Assembly (NCBI GenBank): GCA_964560875.1
Contig: CAZLMW010000210.1
Coordinates: 1-7,694 of the forward strand
Source of the DNA: CAZLMW01 sp964560875
GTDB taxonomy: Bacteria; Myxococcota_A; UBA9042
DNA length: 7,694 bases
Direction: 5' to 3'
The translations under genes were made by a program, and so were the position numbers. The notes beneath the pieces were generated by a model. The model saw only the letters and a list, made by a program, of their open reading frames with translations. It did not search any database and had not been told where the DNA came from. How positions within the stretch are numbered: position 1 is the first letter of the stretch; each line of letters starts with the position of its first letter. Below are positions 5,761-7,694 of this stretch, piece by piece.

Positions 5761-7694
5761 TTGCGACAGCTTAAAGACATTACGTGGCCCGCCGGACCAT
5801 CCGACCGCGTGCTGGTCCTGTGCCGAACGGCCGCGTCGAAGATGCGCGTGCTGCGTCACATTGCCCGCTGTGGCGGGCACGTCGGGTTGAATGTTGCGAC
5901 TCCCCTCGGCCTCGCGATGCAGCTTTGGGACGGAAGCGAGGTTGACGACGGCGACCAGGGCGCAGTCTCTGACGACAAGCGCATGCCGGGCGACTCAACG
6001 CGGTTTGGAGTCGTCGAGGATCGCATTGATCAGCCGTGGGGAGGCACCTTGTGGCAGCGGATCGGCGACCGACACGAGCTGCGCAGGCGAGCGCTCGGCC
6101 ACGTCGACGCGGTCGGCCTTCACGACCTACCACCCGCCAGCTTCGGCGAGGCGTTGGCCGAGCTTTGCAGCCAGCCTATCCCGGCCGATACGTCCGTCCT
6201 CGCGCGCCGCCACCTGCTCGACGTCGCGCGGAAGAATGGCCCTGAACTCGACGACGAGCTGGCCTTCAAGCGCGTCTATGCGGTCGGCTTTGGGGCGTTG
6301 CGCGCGGACGCGTCTCCGCTCGGAAACGGGACCTGGCAGCGCGATCTACTCGACGCCTTGCGGGCAGAACATGTGGCCGCGGGGCGCCGTCACGACAAGG
6401 TGGATGTGGACGTCATGGCGGTCCCCGATGTCGTCGCGGAAGCCCGCTTCGTGGCGCAACGAGTCGCGCGTTTCCAGGCGGATGGCGGCGCGCTCGACCG
6501 CGTTGTGGTGGCCGTCAGTAGCGCTGCCGATGCGGCCCGGATCGCCCGGTCGCTGCAACGGAGCGGGCAGCCGGTCGCCAACGATCGAGGCAGGGCGCTG
6601 CGGGACCACGGGCTCGCCGGTCTCATTGAGCGGGTCGGCGGCTGGTTTTCCGTCGCCGACCCGAGCATCCAGGGATCGCTGCTTGCCCGCGTGCTGCAGT
6701 CGCGGCTTCTGTCCACCACCTGGGTCAACAGCGGCGCCATCGCGCGGGCAACCGGAATCGACGCGGCGATGAAGGCCGCAGGGGTCGCCAAGCCTGGGCT
6801 ATGGTTGGCCCGCAAGAGGGTGATTTCGGTTCTCGGCGCGTGCCGCCTGGTCCGCGCCAGCATCGACGCATGGCTCAAAGCGCTCGACGGCCTCGCGTCG
6901 CCGGATGGTCCGCTCAACGACTCGCTGCGACCAACCGCTGTGCACATTGCGGCGGCCGTGCGATGGCTGCGCGTTTGTCGCAAGCACGTCGCCGCTGACG
7001 GCACCACACCCACGCTCAAGGGCCTCCACGCCTTCATCGCTGGCTTCGGGGTCAGCGCCGCGGGGCGCGACGTCGACTGGCTCGGGCAACGTGTCCTCAA
7101 GGCCGTACAAGAAGCGGGCGGTGCGCCCGCGGACGAACGAACAATCGCCGACGTGCTCAGCGGCGGGATGGGCAATGGTGTGGTCGGCGACGGCGTGGTC
7201 TTGCTGCGCTACGACGACTACGACGGCCGCGACGCAGACCTGCTCGTGCTCACCGGTTTGCACAGCGGCGGAGTGGGGCGGTTGCCGCGCCGAGATCCGT
7301 TCCTCGACGAAGCGTCGCTGGCGCGCGTGGGCAAGCTCTCGGGTGGGACACTGTTACGGTTTCGGCAGGCCCAGATCGTCGCCGCCGCGCAGCGTTGCAA
7401 GGAGACCGTTGGCTGCGTCGCCCACCGCGATGCGACCGGTCGGCCCGTCGTTCCGTGGCTCGATGTCAGCGATGTGAGCGATTCGGTGCGACTGCTCCGC
7501 CAAAGCGCGACCTCCGCTGGGACGGACGCCGATACGAGCGGCGCTGAGTTCAGCCCGCCCGGTCCGTACGGTCTGGGCGCGGACTGCCCCGAAACACGCG
7601 ACATCGACGCCCTTTCCCGACGTCTCTTGCCGATCCCCAGTCGCGCTGGCCCAGATGGCGCTGGCCCTGGTAGCGCTGGTCCACATAGCGATGG
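5761..7694 (+). CDS. AddB/RexB-like helicase-nuclease family protein, N-terminal part (runs off window)
   Basis: One uninterrupted frame runs from 5716 (after a TGA at 5713-5715) to the window end. From a TTG at 5761 it gives 644 residues without a stop. Early sequence DRVLVLCRTAASKMRVLRH (15-33) and VGLNVATPLGLAMQLW (41-56) resembles the first strand-helix units of inactivated SF1 helicase folds in AddB-type proteins. AEARFVAQRVARF (226-238) followed by LDRVVVAVSSAADAARIARSL matches their typical EA-x-x-VA segment. ADLLVLTGLHSGGVGRLPRR and DPFLDEASL (491-520) match the family's G-L-x-x-G-x-x-P block. No Walker A motif is visible. A C-terminal PD-(D/E)XK nuclease domain, with Fe-S cysteines in some members, would lie beyond the edge and cannot be checked. 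The expected role is end resection with an AddA partner, possibly just downstream. The start is uncertain: TTG 5761 and GTG 5809 are candidates, and ATG 5842 would cut into the conserved N-terminus. The coding frame is secure; the family is inferred. Confidence 0.6.
   Translation, partial: MRQLKDITWPAGPSDRVLVLCRTAASKMRVLRHIARCGGHVGLNVATPLGLAMQLWDGSEVDDGDQGAVSDDKRMPGDSTRFGVVEDRIDQPWGGTLWQRIGDRHELRRRALGHVDAVGLHDLPPASFGEALAELCSQPIPADTSVLARRHLLDVARKNGPELDDELAFKRVYAVGFGALRADASPLGNGTWQRDLLDALRAEHVAAGRRHDKVDVDVMAVPDVVAEARFVAQRVARFQADGGALDRVVVAVSSAADAARIARSLQRSGQPVANDRGRALRDHGLAGLIERVGGWFSVADPSIQGSLLARVLQSRLLSTTWVNSGAIARATGIDAAMKAAGVAKPGLWLARKRVISVLGACRLVRASIDAWLKALDGLASPDGPLNDSLRPTAVHIAAAVRWLRVCRKHVAADGTTPTLKGLHAFIAGFGVSAAGRDVDWLGQRVLKAVQEAGGAPADERTIADVLSGGMGNGVVGDGVVLLRYDDYDGRDADLLVLTGLHSGGVGRLPRRDPFLDEASLARVGKLSGGTLLRFRQAQIVAAAQRCKETVGCVAHRDATGRPVVPWLDVSDVSDSVRLLRQSATSAGTDADTSGAEFSPPGPYGLGADCPETRDIDALSRRLLPIPSRAGPDGAGPGSAGPHSD
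7645..7694 (+). repeat. 15-bp imperfect tandem repeat encoding AGPxx
   Basis: Three in-frame 15-bp units (7645-7659, 7660-7674, 7675-7689) encode AGPDG, AGPGS and AGPHS near the end of the visible AddB-like protein, and the window stops there. It is a flexible Gly/Ala/Pro linker at the nucleotide and protein level. It may continue past the edge and vary between strains by slippage. Confidence 0.6.

Noticed and set aside
5668..5880. 70-codon minus-strand frame whose C-terminal half looks fairly protein-like (NVFKLSQVVQSVSV, LSGWSCMSFQVKDVAL)
   Set aside because: Its N-terminal half is an antisense shadow of the AddB-like gene and there is no ribosome site. It could be a gene remnant but nothing supports it further.

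Overview
This is a GC-rich bacterial window, probably a metagenome-derived scaffold, since it carries a 100-N gap. The style fits the Myxococcota/Deltaproteobacteria sphere: a Cys-rich beta-helix surface lipoprotein, a fused acetate kinase-phosphotransacylase and high-GC codon use. That placement is an inference from gene style, not from a marker gene.

Layout. Bases 44-255 hold three head-to-tail copies of a 67-68 bp unit, each with two hairpins. They end 5 bp from the stop of a minus-strand gene (261-2039) encoding a 592-residue fusion of acetate kinase (AckA) and PduL-type phosphotransacylase. A divergent intergenic region follows (2040-2306). On the plus strand a strong Shine-Dalgarno precedes a possible 38-codon leader ORF (2307-2423), whose stop overlaps the start of a large lipoprotein gene (2423-5361). 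That lipoprotein has a Cys-rich N-terminal region and a long right-handed parallel beta-helix. A hairpin-rich non-coding stretch (5362 to about 5760) leads into the N-terminal two thirds or so of a large protein resembling AddB/RexB-type helicase-nucleases, which runs off the right edge.

The most consequential correction concerns the gap at 5043-5142. It is flanked on both sides by the same 55 bp, which looks like two contigs overlapping by one assembler k-mer. Collapsing the gap plus one copy (155 bp) restores one uninterrupted frame of 927 residues ending at 5361. Read literally through the Ns, the protein goes out of frame and stops falsely at 5227.

The genes do not form an obvious single system. 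AckA-PduL would interconvert acyl-CoA and acid plus ATP in one polypeptide. The lipoprotein is probably an envelope or surface protein, and the AddB-like protein would belong to double-strand-break processing. I see no defence island, mobile element, CRISPR array, tRNA or rRNA. The best leads are the enzyme fusion, the possible translationally coupled leader ORF, the hairpin repeat array and the structured intergenic region.
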